Shown piece by piece: positions 5,943-7,634 of a DNA stretch of 7,634 nucleotides. Location: positions 1-7,634 of the forward strand of contig CALHSA010000043.1 of NCBI GenBank assembly GCA_938038205.1, read 5' to 3'. A program made the translations under genes and the position numbers. The stretch comes from an uncultured bacterium (GTDB lineage Bacteria > Bdellovibrionota_C > UBA2361 > JANWWW01). The notes under the pieces were generated by a model. It was given only the letters and a program-made list of their open reading frames with translations. It searched no databases and was not told where the DNA came from. Position 1 is the stretch's first letter, and each line of letters starts with the position of its first letter.

Positions 5943-7627
5943 TTTAGCAATAAGTAGTTCGACACTAAATTTTTAACTCTTGATACCAATTCCTTCGAAT
6001 TGAATGGTTTTAAGATAAAATCATCTGCTCCTAGTTTAAAAACTGTTTCCGATAAAGCAGGATCATTATTAGCACTAAGAACAATTACGGGAACGTTAAT
6101 ACCAGAATCCTTCACCTGTTTTAGAAGCTCAAGCCCAGATTTTTGACCCTTAAGACCTATATCTGTGATTACTATATCAATTTTTGAATTTATATTTTTA
6201 ATTGCATCTTCAAAAGAAGCAGCCTTAGTAACTGCCGCACCAAGCTTAACAAGAACTTTTTCAATCAAAGTTGATGATATAACGTCGTCCTCTACGAGTA
6301 GAACTGATATGTTAGTTAAATCTTCAAATGAGGTGCTGCTATCCTGAACCAAATCTCTACTTTCGATGTTTGTACGTGGCAGAAAGACAGTAAAAGTAGA
6401 GCCTTGATTGAGCTGACTTTTAACGGATATGCTTCCTCCATTTAACTCCACTAAACTTTTGGTAATCGATAACCCAATGCCGGTCCCTTCCTGAGCTAAA
6501 CTATACTCATCATCCCCTCTCTCAAATCTATCAAAAAGTCTCTCAAGATGTTCCTCACTGATCCCAATTCCTGTATCTATCACGTCAATTTTTAATTTGT
6601 CTGCTAGTTTTGATACTTTGACTCTAACAGAGCCACCATCTGGTGTGTATTTGACTGCATTCGATAACAGATTAAGCATTATTTGCCGTAAATGACGTCT
6701 GTCTACTAAAAACTTACAACTACTAGCTTCAGTATCAATCTCAAAAGAGATACTTATGTTTTTTTTATCTGCTAATGGTTTTACAATCTCAATAACTGAA
6801 TTCAAGTACTCAATTTCTACTTGCTCAGATTTTGGTACATCCTTGCCTGATTCAATTCGAGCTAGATTAAGTACATCATCGATCAAACTCTTTAAATGCT
6901 CTGCTGCAGTCACAATGCTGTCGAGAGCAGACCGTTGCTCCTCGTTGAATGTCCCCAAAAGGCCATCCCTAAGAATCATTGAGTAGCCCACAATTGCCGT
7001 TAATGGAGTCCTAAGCTCGTGACTCATATTTGATATGAATCTGCTTTTTGATGCGTTTGCCTCTTCTGCTTTTCTTTTTTCTTCTTGTATTTTAAGCGTT
7101 CTTTCATTGACTAAATTTTCCAAATGAGAGGTATATGCAACTAGTTCTTTCTCATAATTGTGTAGCTTAAGAATAAGATTAATTAAATCTGATGTGATGT
7201 TTAAAATCCTTTCAAAATATTCGGTACAATTTTGATCCACAAAAAATCCAACTAAAGTTTTAAAATTTATTCCATCTTGCGGGAAAAGATAGAGGAATTT
7301 ACCGCCCAATTCACAAACTCCACCCAGTGAGGTTTTATCTTTTACCTCATCACAATTAACCTTAAGTTTGATCTTATTCAAAAGATATCTTTTCAGCGTA
7401 TCTAAAGAAGAAGTTTCAAAATCATTCAAAAGACCGAATTTAAAAACACACTTAAATTCATTTTCGGTGAGTGTAAGTACAAAGCAGCTTCGTATCTCAA
7501 TAAAATTAACTAATATTAAACAAAGTTGATTAAGTATTCTCTCTAAATCAGTGAAATCACTGCTGCCTATGAGTATCCCAAGTTGATCATTAATATAGTT
7601 GCCAAATTTATCAAAATCAGTTTGCAT
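5939..7627 (-). CDS. Cytoplasmic hybrid sensor histidine kinase with C-terminal receiver
   Basis: It autophosphorylates on histidine and passes phosphate to its own receiver and probably to the stand-alone receiver nearby. It has 562 residues. Residues about 20-155 form a sensor region that looks GAF-like, though I recognise it only weakly. A coiled-coil linker (about 155-195) follows. The HisKA H-box SHELRTPL has phospho-acceptor H203. The ATPase domain shows the N-box with N323 (LLSNAVKYTP), the G1 box DTGIGI (351-356), the F-box LFDRFERG (364-371) and the G2 box GTGIGL (381-386). The receiver (about 440-560) has D447-D448, acceptor D489 in VITDIGL, S518 and K540-P541. There are no membrane segments, so the signal is probably internal or delivered by a partner. 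It overlaps the HDOD gene by ATGA. The ATG at 7625-7627 is preceded only by AAATGAA; a TGA at 7631-7629 could be the stop of another upstream gene, but too little sequence remains to tell. The operon promoter is not in the window. Confidence 0.96.
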   Translation of the reverse strand: MQTDFDKFGNYINDQLGILIGSSDFTDLERILNQLCLILVNFIEIRSCFVLTLTENEFKCVFKFGLLNDFETSSLDTLKRYLLNKIKLKVNCDEVKDKTSLGGVCELGGKFLYLFPQDGINFKTLVGFFVDQNCTEYFERILNITSDLINLILKLHNYEKELVAYTSHLENLVNERTLKIQEEKRKAEEANASKSRFISNMSHELRTPLTAIVGYSMILRDGLLGTFNEEQRSALDSIVTAAEHLKSLIDDVLNLARIESGKDVPKSEQVEIEYLNSVIEIVKPLADKKNISISFEIDTEASSCKFLVDRRHLRQIMLNLLSNAVKYTPDGGSVRVKVSKLADKLKIDVIDTGIGISEEHLERLFDRFERGDDEYSLAQEGTGIGLSITKSLVELNGGSISVKSQLNQGSTFTVFLPRTNIESRDLVQDSSTSFEDLTNISVLLVEDDVISSTLIEKVLVKLGAAVTKAASFEDAIKNINSKIDIVITDIGLKGQKSGLELLKQVKDSGINVPVIVLSANNDPALSETVFKLGADDFILKPFNSKELVSRVKNLVSNYLLLK

Positions 7628-7634
7628 TTCATTT

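Noticed and set aside
6165-6347. 60-codon plus-strand open frame antisense to the kinase receiver
   Set aside because: The opposite strand encodes the D447-D448 and D489 regions of a clear receiver; this frame is Ser/Thr-rich without a domain.
6756-6986. 76-codon plus-strand open frame antisense to the kinase HisKA/ATPase region
   Set aside because: It is antisense to conserved kinase boxes and has no recognisable features.
7628-7634. Possible TGA stop of an upstream gene just before the kinase ATG
   Set aside because: Only seven bases remain, so no reading frame can be judged.

Overview
The window is visibly A+T-rich and almost fully coding. It appears to come from a low-GC Gram-negative bacterium. 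The evidence for Gram-negative is an apolipoprotein N-acyltransferase (Lnt)-type gene, an FtsB-like division protein beside enolase, and an HDOD-GAF protein encoded with a hybrid histidine kinase. That last combination is common in Proteobacteria and the former Deltaproteobacteria/Bdellovibrionota. This placement is only a guess; no rRNA or other phylogenetic marker was analysed. I see no tRNA, rRNA, CRISPR array, insertion sequence or other mobile element, and no gene-free stretch over 300 bases.

Left block (1-2421): On the minus strand, enolase (870-2117) is followed after 5 bp by the first 288 codons of an Lnt-like membrane acyltransferase (864 to 1), which runs off the left edge. Head-to-head with eno, 31 bp away on the plus strand, is a 90-residue gene (2149-2421). 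It looks like a diverged FtsB/DivIC septum protein: one N-terminal membrane segment, a charged helical stretch and an FtsB-type C-terminal box.

Right block (2414-7627): Four minus-strand genes read right to left with overlaps or a short gap, so they look like one operon. They are a cytoplasmic hybrid histidine kinase with its own receiver (7627-5939), an HDOD-GAF protein starting in a 4-bp ATGA overlap (5942-4560), a single-domain receiver starting inside the HDOD gene (4585-4262), and after 27 bp a GT39/ArnT-like membrane glycosyltransferase (4234-2414). None of the four has a DNA-binding or cyclic-di-GMP-turnover domain that I can see. Signalling would therefore have to end in protein-protein contacts through HDOD or the stand-alone receiver. 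The position of the glycosyltransferase suggests, without proving, a link to surface-glycan modification. The glycosyltransferase gene and the ftsB-like gene converge and share 8 bp (TTAATTAA) carrying both stop codons.

Points most worth a second look: a remote S26 signal-peptidase-like pattern in the C-terminal tail of the glycosyltransferase; an A9 run in the HDOD/receiver overlap where slippage could make a fusion protein; the inverted orientation of the ftsB-like gene relative to eno; and the lack of recognisable Shine-Dalgarno sequences before any of the seven starts.
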